DNA of 64,000 nucleotides from Prostheceraeus crozeri (Eukaryota; Platyhelminthes; Polycladida; Euryleptidae): positions 1 through 64,000 of the forward strand of contig CAJQUW010007414.1 of the NCBI GenBank assembly GCA_907163375.1, read 5' to 3'. The translations under genes and the position numbers were made by a program. Numbering within the stretch: the first letter of the stretch is position 1; each line of letters begins with the position of its first letter. Below are positions 42,415 to 54,819 of the stretch, in pieces. The notes beneath the pieces were generated by a model. The model made no database searches and was not told the DNA's origin. It saw only the letters and a program-made list of their open reading frames with translations.

Positions 42415-42768
42415 CAACTGCTTCGCCCTTTAATATCGTGATGGACCCTTTCGAGATTGTGAAAGGGCCCTTCAAGATCAAGCCCCTGCAATATCTTGAA
42501 GTGGCACTTTTGAAAGGCCTTTTTGAGATTGCCAAGAGGCCCCTTTAAGATCGTCAGGGGCCGTATTGAGATCGTGAAAGGGGCTCGTTTGAGATTGTGA
42601 ATGCTCCTCAATGTTGTGAATAGCCTTCTTTTGTGAAGGGACCCTTCGAGATCGTGAAGGGCTCTTCAAGATTGTGATGAACCATTTTAAGATTGCGAAG
42701 GGCCCTTCAAAATCATGAAGGGGCCCTTTTGAGATTGCCAAGAGGCTACTTCAAGATCAGCTGTACAC
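42415..42768. repeat. Degenerate 22-24 bp minisatellite
   Basis: About 15 imperfect copies of a unit close to GAGATTGTGAAAGGGCCCTT, with AAGGGCCCTT as the most stable part. Long minus-strand open frames over it arise from the repeat and are not genes. Confidence 0.65.
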
Positions 42769-44850
42769 TTGAAGGTTGCTGAGAACGCATACTGCAGCAT
42801 CAGAACCGCATAATGGAGATTGAGAGAAGCTGGTATACAATCTGGACCAGCAACTGCTGTAATTCCACTGAGTAGTGAGCATTGAAGGAAACTATAGTTG
42901 CGTGGTGTGAATGCCACCGCTATTGGAATGATCGACAATGGCAAAAAGTCATGTGAACGGAATCAACGGTCAACTCTTGATTTCAACGATGGTCGCGTTC
43001 ATGTCCGTCGTCTTCCACGTGAGCGGCTTGCTCCATACAGTGTTTGAGAACACAACAGACAGATATAGTAGTAGGAGGGTAATGCCTCGGAGAGGCATTT
43101 GGTATGGTCGAATAGCGACGGCAGTCGTCACGACAGATTTATTTAGGAAATTGTCCATTTCTTTAGGAAAAGGCAACTGTAATGAACTTGAACATGCATA
43201 TTCTTGGTCTGCACGTTTACCTGACTAACTGCAATCGAACAATCGAGCAAATCTGTGATGAGCTTGGGCGGAAAGTGAGACAGCGGCGATGCCAACCTCC
43301 ACCTGTGTCACAGAAAGACGATTGACAAGTGGCACCTCCTTGAAGTTGTATTTATTGAAAAACTTTGTAATTCGATGCCATCTCGCAATATGTAATATAT
43401 CAAAGCTCGGAGGTATTGAATTGAATTCGATTATTTTTTGTTTTTATGTGCAAAGCGGATTGATTGATATAGCAACTTCATGATTGCATGAATCGCATCT
43501 AGATCATCTAGCATAAGTCAGGCTTTTGACGAAAAAATCACCGATTTCAATAATTTTGTCAATTAAACTTCCAAACGTCGAACGGCTGAACAGCAATTAA
43601 TAGTGGTTTCATCAAAATCTTCACGATAGACACGAGATCTTGTATCGTGTGACGTCATGGCACGATTAATAGGAAATGGCAGAACTGCACGGGAAAAGTG
43701 CATCATAAATTTAAATGTAAAATTTTTGAACGGAGGAAAGTTGTCTTTCAAACAGCTATGTAAAATTCTCCATAGGTCTACATGTAAATTATTCGATAAT
43801 ATCCAGTCTTTATATCGAGCTGAAATCGTCAAGCGTTTATTAGCTTCATGCTGATTGCGCGTTAGGGAGTGAGGGGAGGCGGTAGCCTGAGGAGCTGTTC
43901 GAGTCATGCATTCTGATCTGTCATCCACTTTACTACTTGATGACTGAGGATTCAGAAACAATTATATTAGAGCCGATCCTACTTCTACCTGAACGTTGTC
44001 AAAGCGCTTGCATTGTGTGATATCGAATGATCTTAAGTTTATTACTTTCAGGTGGCCCACGGCTACGTATTTTAGGGGGGGGGCATTCTGATCTGACTTT
44101 ACGGTTTTTATTTTTTGTAGGAGTGGCAGCCATGAAATAAGTAGCGACACATGTTAAATGCAAAAAATGGCTGCTCATATCGAAGTCGTGTACTTGGTGG
44201 CATTGATTATAGTTCGTCCGCACAGTACATGCCTAAACTCTAATTGTTGTATAGGGGCCGGCTAAAATGTCGTTTTTTGTTTCCTGATGTGCCTGCATGT
44301 AGTAATTTCGTAATGTACTCTCAATACTACACTGAAGGATCATATCTGAATGATAGATTATCTTCGCACAATCAAGACATATTGTATACAGTACAACTTC
44401 GTGTGCACTAAAAAAATTGTTTTACCATCTAGTGAAAGTTGCACACCTGAATAGGCCTGTAAACCGCACGGTATAGCACTAGCTAGTCTTACGTCCACAG
44501 CAATTAGGGGAAAATCAATTTAAGCACTAGCTCCATTGGCTTGGAAGGCCATATTAGCATGATTTGAGATTTTCAAGCTCATGATCTAGCTTGCTTAGCC
44601 ATTGACTTTGATTCTATGTGCGCAGGAATAATGGTGCAGTTCCTTTCGGTGACTAGGACATCCTCATCCGTCGATCAGAATCCTTCGTAGTTCACTAAAT
44701 GATGCATGCAGTCCATGAGATTTAGTGTCAGGTGCGCAAAAGGTCGCTGTTAAATTGAAGACTGAGTCACTGGTGCCTTAAGCAGTTTCAGAAGATACGG
44801 TGGTCCATCAAGTTTTGTCGGGTGTGTTGAGTAGGCCTACCGTAATTTCC
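42769..44850. other. No confident content
   Basis: A 132-residue minus-strand open frame at 43563-43961 has no recognisable domain. No splice-site pair ties it to a gene. Nothing else is seen. Confidence 0.35.
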
Positions 44851-45099
44851 GCTATTATAGGCGCATCCGTGCATAAGGCGGATTTTGAAAACATATAAGG
44901 AGCACTTCGCGGGATGAGGCCCACATGTATACTTCTAGATAGGGTAGGTTGGGGTAAAAGCGACTGACCTCAATAAAAAACAAAAACATGCGACCAAGTC
45001 AATTTGCCACCACATGTTCTGCCATCAAGTCATCAGCCTCTGAACAACTTTGTTCCTGCGAGGTGACACGATTAGTGTTCGTGGCAGTCACTTAGTGTA

Positions 45100-46457
45100 C
45101 AGGGTGCGGCATAACGATCTCCCCGATTTGCCATAGCTATGAAACGAAAAAGAAGACAGATGCAAGAATTCTTTTATATTCCAAAAGTAGTTCATATAAT
45201 GCCATTATCATATTTTCTATGCAAAACGTGTCTTCTCTTATTTGCGATTCCGATAGTCTAGGTTAACAAAAGACACTACTGAAGTGACTCATCTCCGCTC
45301 TCTTATTGGAGTTCACGTGCCGTATAACAGCATTCTTGGAATTGCATTGTCATGGCGTGGAGTGGAAAGCATCGTGCCTTTGTTGGCGAGGAACATATCA
45401 AGAACGGTGAATCCGTGATAACGACGCAGCGCGCGTTCCGTAGGCGTTTTGATCTCGGTCGTCATGCTCCTGTCCCAGAGGGAAAGACGATTCGCCTTTG
45501 GGTTTCAAATTTTAGACTCACTAGCTCAGCTTTAAAAAGACAGTCCCGGCCGACCAAGGACCGCAACAGGGTTCCCCCTACAGCCGTTATGATCTGCAGC
45601 GATGAAGCGCATTTCTATTTATTGGGGATAGTTAATAAACAGAACTTTCGCTATTGGTCTGACACCAAATCCTCAGGAACTTCATCAGCGACCGCTCCAC
45701 AGTCCGAAAGTTACTGTTTGGTGTGCCGTAGGGAATTTCGGAGTTTGGGGTCCTTATGTTTTTGAAGATGGTGTTACAATAACGGTAACGTCTGATCGTT
45801 ATTGTAAAATGCTAGAGCATTTTCTCCGTCCGAAAGTCACCGATTTACTCAATGATCAGGAGGACTTGTGGTTCCAACAAGATGGTGCTACATCGCATAC
45901 CTCACGCCGGTCACTCACAATCCTCCAAAATTTGTTCCCGAGTCGTTTGATCTCTTCACGAGGTGATATTGGCTGGCCTCCACGTTCGCCAGATTTGTCC
46001 CCTTGCGATTTCTTCTTGTGGGGACACATCAAATCAAAAGTCTACAAACACCGACCAAGAAACTTGCAAGACTTAAAGACAGCAATAACACAGGAAATTG
46101 CTAACATTCCAATCGACATGGTTCGTAGTGTAATGGACAACTTTCGCGAGAGGCTTCGCTACTGCATCGACAATGACGGCCGACACTTAAGCGATGTAAT
46201 TTTCAAAACCTAAATTGACATAATTTCATACATTTACTGTTCTGGAATAGAAAATTTTTCATAGTTTTGTCGTCGTTTTCTTGACATACAAATTCGGTGA
46301 AATCAAAAAGTAAAATGGCAACAACGGGGCTTCAAAACGTAAAATATCATAATGGCATAACATGTACTTTTCTAGGATACAAATATTTTTCATATCATTA
46401 TCTTCGTTTACTTTTCAATACCATATAAAATCGGGGAGATCTTTTCGCCGCACCCTG
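45100..46457 (+). mobile_element. Mariner (DD41D) copy A, nested in the pogo-like element
   Basis: Ends start CAGGGTGCGGC and share ATCTCCCCGATTT; TA duplications lie at 45098-45099 and 46458-46459. Compared with copy B at 54820 it lacks about 220 bp in the transposase (near 45570) and has one extra A (near 45667). The other parts are almost identical, so both copies are young. Confidence 0.92.
45352..46213 (+). pseudogene. Mariner transposase, copy A
   Basis: The N-terminal HTH (MAWSGKHRAFVGEEHIKNGE; TQRAFRRRF) joins by an internal deletion to the catalytic domain: DEAHFYL (first Asp), WFQQDGATSHTSRR (second Asp) and PPRSPDLSPCDFFLWG (third Asp, 41 residues after the second). The second HTH and linker are missing and a 1-nt insertion shifts the frame in between, so it is inactive. 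The stop at 46211 follows GRHLSDVIFKT. Confidence 0.9.
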
Positions 46458-47219
46458 TATAATGGACGCCTGAAATTGTAAGCTAAATTGGAACTCTTCT
46501 TCTTAAATTTTCATTCGCTCTCTAGAATGTCAAAATTGAAAGACGTTTCTTTAGCCCGGAGGGTTACGTTATGCTTTCTGACTGCTGTGCAATCTTACTC
46601 CAACTCGCGTTTACTTTTTAAAACAAACGATTGTTGTAATAAGGTGACAACAGCACACATGGGGTAAAAGTGACATCAGAACAGACAAATTTTGCAGCGA
46701 AATTTGTTAAGGCGCTTCGTTGACAATACGGAGAAATTTTTTTCGTCATTGTTATCTTCATTTTTCAAGCATAAAGTGAAAGCACTCCCTCTTTTTTATA
46801 ATCGTCTATTGGTCAGTTGGTAAAGGTTAAAATAAAATAACGTGATAGTACCCTGACGTTTCGTCCTGCAAGGACTTGTTCACAGGTTTGACAAAGCCAT
46901 GTACGGGGTTTGAAATTGGCTTATAAATACGAATGACCACTCGTCAGCTCCTGTTTGCGATTAATGCAAGGTTGATGAATGCTAATAAGCTTAGCTTCAG
47001 CAATACGGGTAGAAACTCGTCATTGTTGTATCTAAAAATAAACAATTCTTGGAAACGGTACTTGTGAATTCCTCGAATACGGAAAGCTCTAAGAAATTTT
47101 TGACTCTGAAAATTTCTGATTAACTTGTCATTCTTTCCGAGTGATTGTTGGAGGAAGGTGACCGCCCTTGAAAGTTTAGTCTGACACCACCGAAAAACAG
47201 AGAGGAGCTGGAGGCTCAT

Positions 47220-48960
47220 ATTCCATCACTGACTTGGAGGAAGGCGTGTCTGCTGTCCGTGAGCATCGTATGAGCCGGAAGTAGGCATTAAACACATTCG
47301 GAGTGCCGGAGACGACAATTCAGAAACATAAATCAGGACGAGGTGATGGTGCTGTCCATTCTTCCATTCCTGGTAGAAAACCACGTCTAGGTGAGGCGGA
47401 AAACTCCTTGGTGAGGGTGCTGAAATGCTGCTCTCGATCTGGTCTTGGTCTCCCGAAGAAAGAATTGCGGATTATGGTGACGAAGTACCTGAAAATCAAC
47501 AATGTCTTATCTCTTCCCAAAAGGCGCTCCAGGCGAGGATTAGTACTACGGCTTTATGAAGAGTAACCCGTCTCTACGCTTGAAAGGGACTGAGTCAAAG
47601 GAGGCCTTCCGTAAGATTCAAGAGGCGGATCCATCTGTTATCTATGACTTCTAAGAAGCTGGTGAATATATTGAAGGAACATGACCTAGTTGAGAAGCCT
47701 AAGCAAATCTACAACTGCGACGAGACAGGATTCTGTGTGGACAGAGCGTCAAAGCTTCGATTTATCGGGAGCAAGGTGTAAGCTCTTCTCGAGACGCCCC
47801 TCGAACTGGAAGTGAGAACCAAACAGTTCTCTTTGCGGAGAACGCTCAAGCTCCCACCTTTGATCGCGGAATGAATTTGTGGTCATCTTTGCTGGGTGAT
47901 CATGACTATCCGGAAACTTCCAGGTATGAGAATCTTCCGGGTTTTCCGGGTTTTTGGTGCTGAAAAGACCATTCTCGTAATTCACCTAAATATGCAATAA
48001 AAAAGTATACCCCCTCCGAAAGTTAGATTATTTAAAAAACGTCCATTTTTTCGCCCTAGCCAACTATTTTTCTTACATTAGATTATGCCAAATATCAATA
48101 AAAAGGTCACAAAAATTTCAAGACCAGACCCCCTTCGCAAACTTGCTCGCTCGTTCCGGGTTTTTTATTTGCCCTCAATCTCATGCCTGAACTTCACATA
48201 CGGTATCCAGTGATGGGTGGAGGGATGGCCCGCAATACACTGAATGGTTCAATACATCTTTCGTCAATACTGTTGGTCTCGAACGCCCGATTTTGCTTAT
48301 CTTCGACGGGCACAGAAGCCATATTACATTGGAAGTCGCTATGGCCGCAGTGGAAGAGTAAGTAATTCTTCTTGTGCTCCCACCTCACTTTCGCATCGTC
48401 TGCAACCGCTTGACCTAACTGTATTCAAAGGAATCAAGTCCTGGAATGCAGTCATGCATCACAATTCGATGTGCTCATTGGGAAGGATGAAAAGACCAGA
48501 ATTTTCGGACCTCGTCGGCCAAGTTTGGGATCGCGTTCAGAAATCGGCAATTCAAAAATTTTTTCAAAAAAGCCTTGATACACCCCTTCAATCGGAACAT
48601 CTACCCAAAAGACCTGCTCGACCCGGAGAAAGTGAGTCGCCTTGTTTCAGAAAATTCGGACTCTCTTGATACCGAAGAGGATCCTTCTATACGTGCTCTG
48701 CACTCTCCGAGTAAAGATTTCCTGGAGGCTTTCCGTGAAACGTTCGCCACAGCTCCCGGGACTTTACAAACAACATCCAATCTCGACGAATGATCCCAAG
48801 TGCGAAGTATGGTGAAGTTCTCACATCTCCAGAAGCTTTGGATCGACTTCGAAAGAAAGGGGAGGAGAAAAAAGGTCGGACTAAGAGGCATCTAGGGAAG
48901 TCTCAAGCGGACGAAATGGTGATCGAGGAGTCATTAGAGTCTCCGTCACTTTTTTAGAAG
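47220..48960 (+). pseudogene. Pogo/Tigger-type transposase relic
   Basis: Decayed frames read FGVPETTIQKHKSGRGD (HTH), GRKPRLGEAENSLVRVL (CENP-B-like HTH), IYNCDETGFCVDRASK (first catalytic Asp), a PILLIFDGHRSHITLEVA-like segment (second Asp) and HRLQPLDLTVFKGIKSWN. This is the motif order of pogo-type DDE_1 transposases. Numerous stops and shifts are present. It is the gene of the surrounding TIR element. Confidence 0.8.
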
Positions 48961-49548
48961 TCATTTTCTCTTTTATTCCATGTAGGTCAAGGACCGTGAC
49001 ATGTTCGAAGCGAATTGGAAAGACGTGTGTGGCCTGAAAGACCCCTGAGTAGTCCTGGCTGGTCGTGTGGTGGCATACGAGTTCCAGGGAGAAATCGAAG
49101 TCAACGAGTGGTGATTGAAATCTCATCTGAATATGACCAAGTTAATTATGAAACCGCGTAATTTTGATGCAAATTGCTTGGTAATCAGATAAAATGTTTT
49201 GTAATTGAATTCTGTTTTCCTTATCTTTGCCTTAGGTACTATCGGTGGTATGTATGGGTGTAATTCGTTTTTTAATCGAGTGATTTTTTGAGGTCAGTCG
49301 CAAATAACCACAGGCCATGTCGCTTTTACCCCATTCCTTGGGAGAAAAGCGACATCAAAGTACTATTAATTTCCGTTTCATTCTCACGAACTGAACATTG
49401 CTCACAATTTCAACGGCCCCAGTATTAAAAGCTTACATCATTTACTTGTACCCACACGCAATTAACCTTTTATTTGACAAAAAGCAGAGCGATAAGAAAC
49501 AGTGAAAATACATTTCACATTTGCCTGTCGCTTTTACCCCAATCCAGC

Positions 49549-50275
49549 TATTATCTCATCCAGCAAGAAACAACGATTGAAGCTATATTCACCGGTAGAA
49601 GTACCACTGGTAGTTTAGAAAAACCAAAAGCTACGTTATGATATACGTAATTGACCAAGCGACGGGAGATCTTAATATTTTTTCAGTAAAGGAAAGCAGC
49701 AAAAAGTCGCTGTAATTAAGTAAATATCGTTTGTTCAAGTCCTTTTACGGTATTTACGTAAATTATTACATCGACGACCATAAACTACTTAGTTTTTGCT
49801 ACTTTCTTTTGCGCTATAATGCGTAATTTGTTAATATCTGAAAGATTACAAAAGATTATGATCGATATCATAGCTTCGGAGATATTCCAATTGCAAAAGG
49901 GCTCAGCTAAACAAAAACCACACAGGATCTTGCACACGATCGCCTTTTGAATCACTCAACTTCCGAAAGTCCGGAGAAATTGGAGTCTTCGGTGTCTGAA
50001 ATGGATAGTTAATTCAACTGCAGGTAGGAAGTTTCACTGTTCACATCAATATTCGGTATCTGAATCAAGGTTCGCTTCATTGTCGGAATGAATGTTCGCT
50101 TCGGTATGAGACTAATGTCGAATCGGTTGAATCGCTCGAAGAAAATGGCAACCTAATTTCTGCAAGCCACTTCGAATGACCTATTATGGCACTTGCTCCC
50201 AGGATTTCTTATTCCCATTCGCTCGCTTCCTCGTGGCATGCCCGTCTCATCTGACCTGTCTTGGTAAGCGAATGC
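49549..50275. other. No confident content
   Basis: Non-coding sequence between the pogo-like element and the next relic. Confidence 0.4.
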
Positions 50276-50638
50276 TCACCGGTTATCATCCAACTCTGTC
50301 AAAGTTCGAAGATTGTTCTTGAAGGTGCGACTTACTGAAATATCCAGAGGTTGAAGATATTCGGCAGTCCCTTTCAATAATAACTCCTGGTATAGTTTGT
50401 CTTTACCATAACATTGTTCAATCCAAATCTTCATAATTTGCTCGTCCATCCATCCTTTCGGACTGACATTTACAACAACTTTACCTGGAAACTTCGGAAC
50501 CGTTTTCCTCTTGAATTGAATATTATCATAGGAGGAAGCTTCCTTCCCGACGCGGTGCATTCTAACACAATCAGCAAAACGTGTCTTTTCATGTCCGACC
50601 GTTCTGATAGCTACAGTAGATGCTGCCTTTTCGTTCAC
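50276..50638 (-). pseudogene. Second pogo/Tigger transposase fragment with internal deletion
   Basis: Minus strand reads TVAIRTVGHEKTRFADCV, FKRKTVPKFPGKVVVNVSPK, GWMDEQIMKIWIEQCYG and then EYLQPLDISVSRTFKNNLR. The segment between WIEQ and LQPLD, which normally carries the second Asp (LD-FxGH), is deleted. It is a different family from the relic at 47-49 kb. Confidence 0.8.
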
Positions 50639-50899
50639 AGTGCGCGTTAGCCCTTATCAAGATATGTGATCACAAAATGTGGTAGACCATTGTTCACAGG
50701 GTGACAATGCGATGTGAGTTAATTTTGAATGAAAACCGCCACTTGGTCACGCTAATTGATAACTAGAGAAATGTATGAATGCAAACACTTCCACAGATAT
50801 TGCTTTCCCCTGCGCATCAGACGTTTTCAAAACTCAAGGCCTCTATTCAGGATGTGCAACCACAAAATGTGACAACATAATTTGACTGCATTTCTATGT

Positions 50900-52246
50900 T
50901 GAAGGCTCGATCATGCAGTCACCGCTTCACGCCATAATTTCAATCCAGCAATTCAAATTTCTATTTAAGATGTTGAAATTGTCGAATTACACAGTGACTT
51001 CGTCTTCTATTGAGCGCTTGATGAAGTATTCAGATACTGTTAATGCAATTTTATCTCTTGACAGAAAGAAATTGGTCAAAAATGATTCGATGGTATGAGA
51101 ATATCTGTCTACTTTACAGACAGTGATATTTCTGCAGATATGTACTATAGCATATTGTTTGATTTTATTTATGAAATAGCAAAATACCTATTCGACAAAA
51201 AATTTAATATCCAATTTGATCACAGACAAGGGACATTGGCTGTTTCCCCGAGTAAAAAAAGTCGCACCTTACAGGCCGGACATTACGACATCTGCTTGAT
51301 TGAAGACAGTCACGTGATGTTATTCAAGTTTTAGGCGAACCAAATAAGCAGTTTGATGCATATGCGTTGTCATATCATGTGGTCATCCCCTTCCTTGAAG
51401 CTGAGCAATCGTTCAGTAAGGATCCCATATTCCATTTTGCAATTACGTCTACTTGAAAATATTCGAAATGCGCAACACACTTAAAAAAATTTCGCAATGA
51501 TAGGGAGCACGTTTCAACCACTTACCTTCATGTCACATGACTCGAACTTCCTGTGCACTCGACACAAAGTCAACCGCTACATCCTCAGGAATTGCGGAAA
51601 GTATGGAATAGACTAGGCTTCTGTTGACCAAGAAAATCAACAACCGTTGTGAATTAATACAAAAATGAGACTAAAACATTAGTATTGAAAAGACTGAAAT
51701 ATATTTTTGAATCGGAAGAAATGAAAGTAACCGCCAAACACAAATACACGTCTTCAACGAGTTACACTTGATTGCTTGTCTTGAGAACGAAGCAAACACA
51801 CCTGATTCTGAATCATGCAGGAATGCATCGCGTGTCGCCGCAAAAAATTGAAAGACCGTGAAACTACTGCAAAACAACCCTTTTTCCAAATGCTGCGATC
51901 TATACGAGCATTAGATCGTCAGTTGGCGTTGTCTCACTTGGAATATTCACGCGTCAAGGAGTCCGTCTGTCTGTCAGATACCTGTGACAATAAATAGCCA
52001 GTTTACATGAACATGCCAATGGTGTATCGAGTGAAAGTCATTCAATTCAATTTTGGCGAGCTGTTGTAAGCCGGGTACCCAACTTAGTAGCAAGCGTAAT
52101 TCTTCTTTTGCATTTGCCGATCAACTCAGCTGATGTTGAACTGTCTTTCGGCAGTTACAAACTCATTTTCTCTCCGCTGCGCCAAAATCCGAGCCCGGCC
52201 AACTTATTCGGCACGATGAAACTATATTTTGATGAACAAGAATGAT
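50900..52246 (+). pseudogene. hAT-type transposase relic
   Basis: The best part is 52085-52246: LLLHLPINSADVELSFGSYK and LIFSPLRQNPSPANLF, the hAT C-terminal dimerisation motif (A-D-V-E-x-S-F) with its usual continuation. Short frames upstream (IEAEQSFSKDP-like near 51400) may be further decayed parts. Many stops. Confidence 0.55.
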
Positions 52247-53962
52247 GTACTGTACAATGCTGGTGTGATCATGCTTTGATTATATCATATTTATATTAGT
52301 TGCATGTTTTGTCATCATATCATAGCTTTTTCCTGTTAACAGGGGTCACTAATTCTTAAGCTGAATTATTGGGTGGTAAAGCGACTTCAGTATCAATGAA
52401 TTATCGCAACTTCAAATTCAAGAAATCGCTTGAAATACTTAATCATTTATACATATTAAATCAATTAAATAGAACTCGCTGAAAACGAGATTTTCGCGTG
52501 GAATTTCAAGTTTTGAAGTGTGTAATTTCGAAAACTTGAGCGCGGAAAATTTCTGTCCCTGAATCAGTCACTCATTTATTTACATCTTGTATGCCGTTCT
52601 GATTTTATTAGAAAAAGAGCGATCATAGTAACAGATACAGGTTGATGCTTGAAGTGCTAAACAATGAAGTCTGTTTATTGAGCTGTATTATTTATTAACT
52701 TGCGATTGATATTCCAGTGATTTGTCTGAAGAATGAATTTTGAAATACTGCTGCTTCATGGACCCTGGTTTAGGTCCAACTGATCAGACCAATGCAGGTG
52801 GATCAATTAATGCAATTCCATACCTCCATCTTAGTGGACACCTTAGGTAAGTATGATTTCCTTCTATTATGCGTGCAGTGTGGCATTCCTTGTTGGTTAG
52901 ACAATCTCTAACATAGGGGCACCGTGATATCGCGATCTTTCACATATTAAGAAAATATCAATCATATTATCCCGAGTATCAACCACAATTAGCAATTGAA
53001 ATGTTTTCTCTATAACTATAGAGACGATAGTGCAGGGATTACAATTTTCAGTAAATTCCGCTGGTTTCGTTAATCGAAAATTTTAATTCTAGCAATGTGA
53101 ACTGAATTGTAAAGAAATATGTAGATAACATTCAAATCAAAGGAAATTTAATTAATCTCTCGACGCACAGATAATAATGCCTTTGTTTTTTTCCTAAAAT
53201 ATATTTCGGCGAACAGGCCTTCTCAATCGGATTTTTAATTTTCAAAATTTTGTTGCGTGGCGATTCGTCAAAAAAGTCAATGAAAATAAAAGTAAGTAGA
53301 GTCAGGGGTATCAAGATTTTCTGGATTTTTATAAATTTTATGGAAGTAGAGATTTGTCCATTTCTTACAAATAATTCATTTCTACTTATAGTTTATCAAA
53401 CATTGTGCCAGCTTTAGACCGAATCAAAATTCCATATTCTGGCTCATGGAACTTTGTTATTGACTTTGTGATAATGGACCAGAAATAGTGTGGACCATTG
53501 AATAAAATTCTAATCTGTCATGTCATGTCATGTCACCATTGAAAATATTTGAGACAATCCCTCATAATCGAAAATAGTATAAGAATATTTTTTCTCGACC
53601 AAGAAGTTGGCGATGAAGCACTTCGATCATGTCAATATAGAAGGTCTAAGTGTAGATCATTGAGGATGATAATGCAGGTGACTAGGTGTTAACTGTGCTA
53701 TCTTTGGGTCTTATTACTGCAATACAGTGATAGAGGCAGTATCAATGAGGGAATTGAGACTGGAAATTTCTATCAGGTTTCGAAGCCAAGGGTCATTGCT
53801 AGGGACAAAGTGCTATGGTTGAAAAGAACAAATGCATAGTGCGATGAAGAACAAGTACAGTACAATACGGGCCGTTTTTGTTTCCGTAAATCTGCTTGGG
53901 TCGAGTGCAGTCCCTGATACGGACTGATAAGTAGCCAAGATGATAATCGTCTAACTCAAAAT
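52247..53962. other. No recognised content
   Basis: Non-coding sequence. GTCATGTCATGTCAC near 53520 is a minor 5-bp tandem. Confidence 0.4.
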
Positions 53963-54204
53963 TGAGAAAGTTATGCAAGGTAATTAAAACTCCCCTTTTT
54001 AGTTTAGGCCAATATAATAAAGTTAAAATTAAAAGTATGGCAGACAGGCCTTCGGCGTCCAGCGCCTTCACCGGCTCCATCCAAACATCGACCGTTGAAG
54101 GCGCTGGACGCCGAAGGCCTGTCTGCCATACTTTTAACTTTAACTTTATTATATTGGCCTAAACTAAAAAAGGGGAGTTTTAATTACCTTACATAACTTT
54201 CTCA
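53963..54204. mobile_element. 242-bp near-perfect hairpin
   Basis: Arms 53963-54070 and 54096-54204 are complementary with very few mismatches around a 25-nt loop (54071-54095). The inner third of each arm is GC-rich (GGCCTTCGGCGTCCAGCGCC) and the outer two thirds AT-rich. No target duplication is clear; it could be a MITE or an inverted duplication. Confidence 0.9.
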
Positions 54205-54411
54205 AAAAGATGATCTCCCGTCACCTGGTCAACTACATGAACTATAAATTTGCCGTGTGGCTATGAAATCATGAGATCTGTACTTGTATTACCATAGAAA
54301 CTTATGTGATATGCAATAGCATTTATGATAACTTTCTTCCGAAGGATCAAAAATTCTGCCTACATCCCGGTGAAGCTTTCTTGCGTCAAAGCCTGACCCG
54401 GTGAAGCTTTC

Positions 54412-54729
54412 TTGTGTCGAAGCCTGGATTTTAATTATTATTATTGTAGACTGAATCAAATTGCCCTTGAAACCGTCCTGAGAGACGAAACGCGTCGGGT
54501 AACGCTATTTAGAGTAAAGAAACGTCGTAAAAAAGTGACAGATTGCTTTTCTGTTTTTCGAGCAAATTGCACAATTAAATGGTTATCTATCAGGGCTAGC
54601 GCCCACTTGAAGGCATGGCGTAACTATGTTCAAGAAGACCTGGATGCCCTTAACATTAGAGAACATTTGCCCAAGATCGGGACCAATGGTAGCGATTCAT
54701 CAAACTCTGTCCAACTTCAATGGAAGTGA
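54412..54729 (+). CDS. Unrecognised 105-residue ORF
   Basis: Reads ALETVLRDETRRVTLFRVKK, RAHLKAW-like (ASAHLKAWRNYVQEDLDALN) and IREHLPKIGTN. The composition looks coding (basic, with amphipathic helices) but I recognise no family, and splice sites that would connect it are not evident. It may be a transposon remnant. Confidence 0.25.
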   Translation: MCRSLDFNYYYCRLNQIALETVLRDETRRVTLFRVKKRRKKVTDCFSVFRANCTIKWLSIRASAHLKAWRNYVQEDLDALNIREHLPKIGTNGSDSSNSVQLQWK

Positions 54730-54819
54730 GTGGAGCTATCGTCGTGGAGATATGAACTTGTGTATATTTTTCATGTAACATACGTAATTATCAGGATAGA
54801 ATGTTTTGTTTCGACAGTA

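Larger units (their letters stand above)
44942..49548 (+). mobile_element. Pogo-like DNA transposon with nested mariner
   Basis: Bordered by TA on both sides (44940-44941, 49549-49550). Ends read GGGTAGGTTGGGGTAAAAGC and, complemented, GCTGGATTGGGGTAAAAGCG. The word GGGGTAAAAG(C/T)GAC recurs inside both ends (46661-46674; complemented 49319-49332), as expected for transposase-binding subterminal repeats. The interior holds a pogo-type transposase relic and an inserted mariner. Confidence 0.8.

Noticed and set aside
42414-42741. Minus-strand open frames rich in KGPL/LEGP
   Set aside because: Translation of a degenerate 22-24 bp minisatellite with no other coding sign.
43563-43961. 132-residue minus-strand frame as a host gene
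   Set aside because: No recognisable domain, no fitting splice sites, and chance frames of this length are expected in 64 kb.
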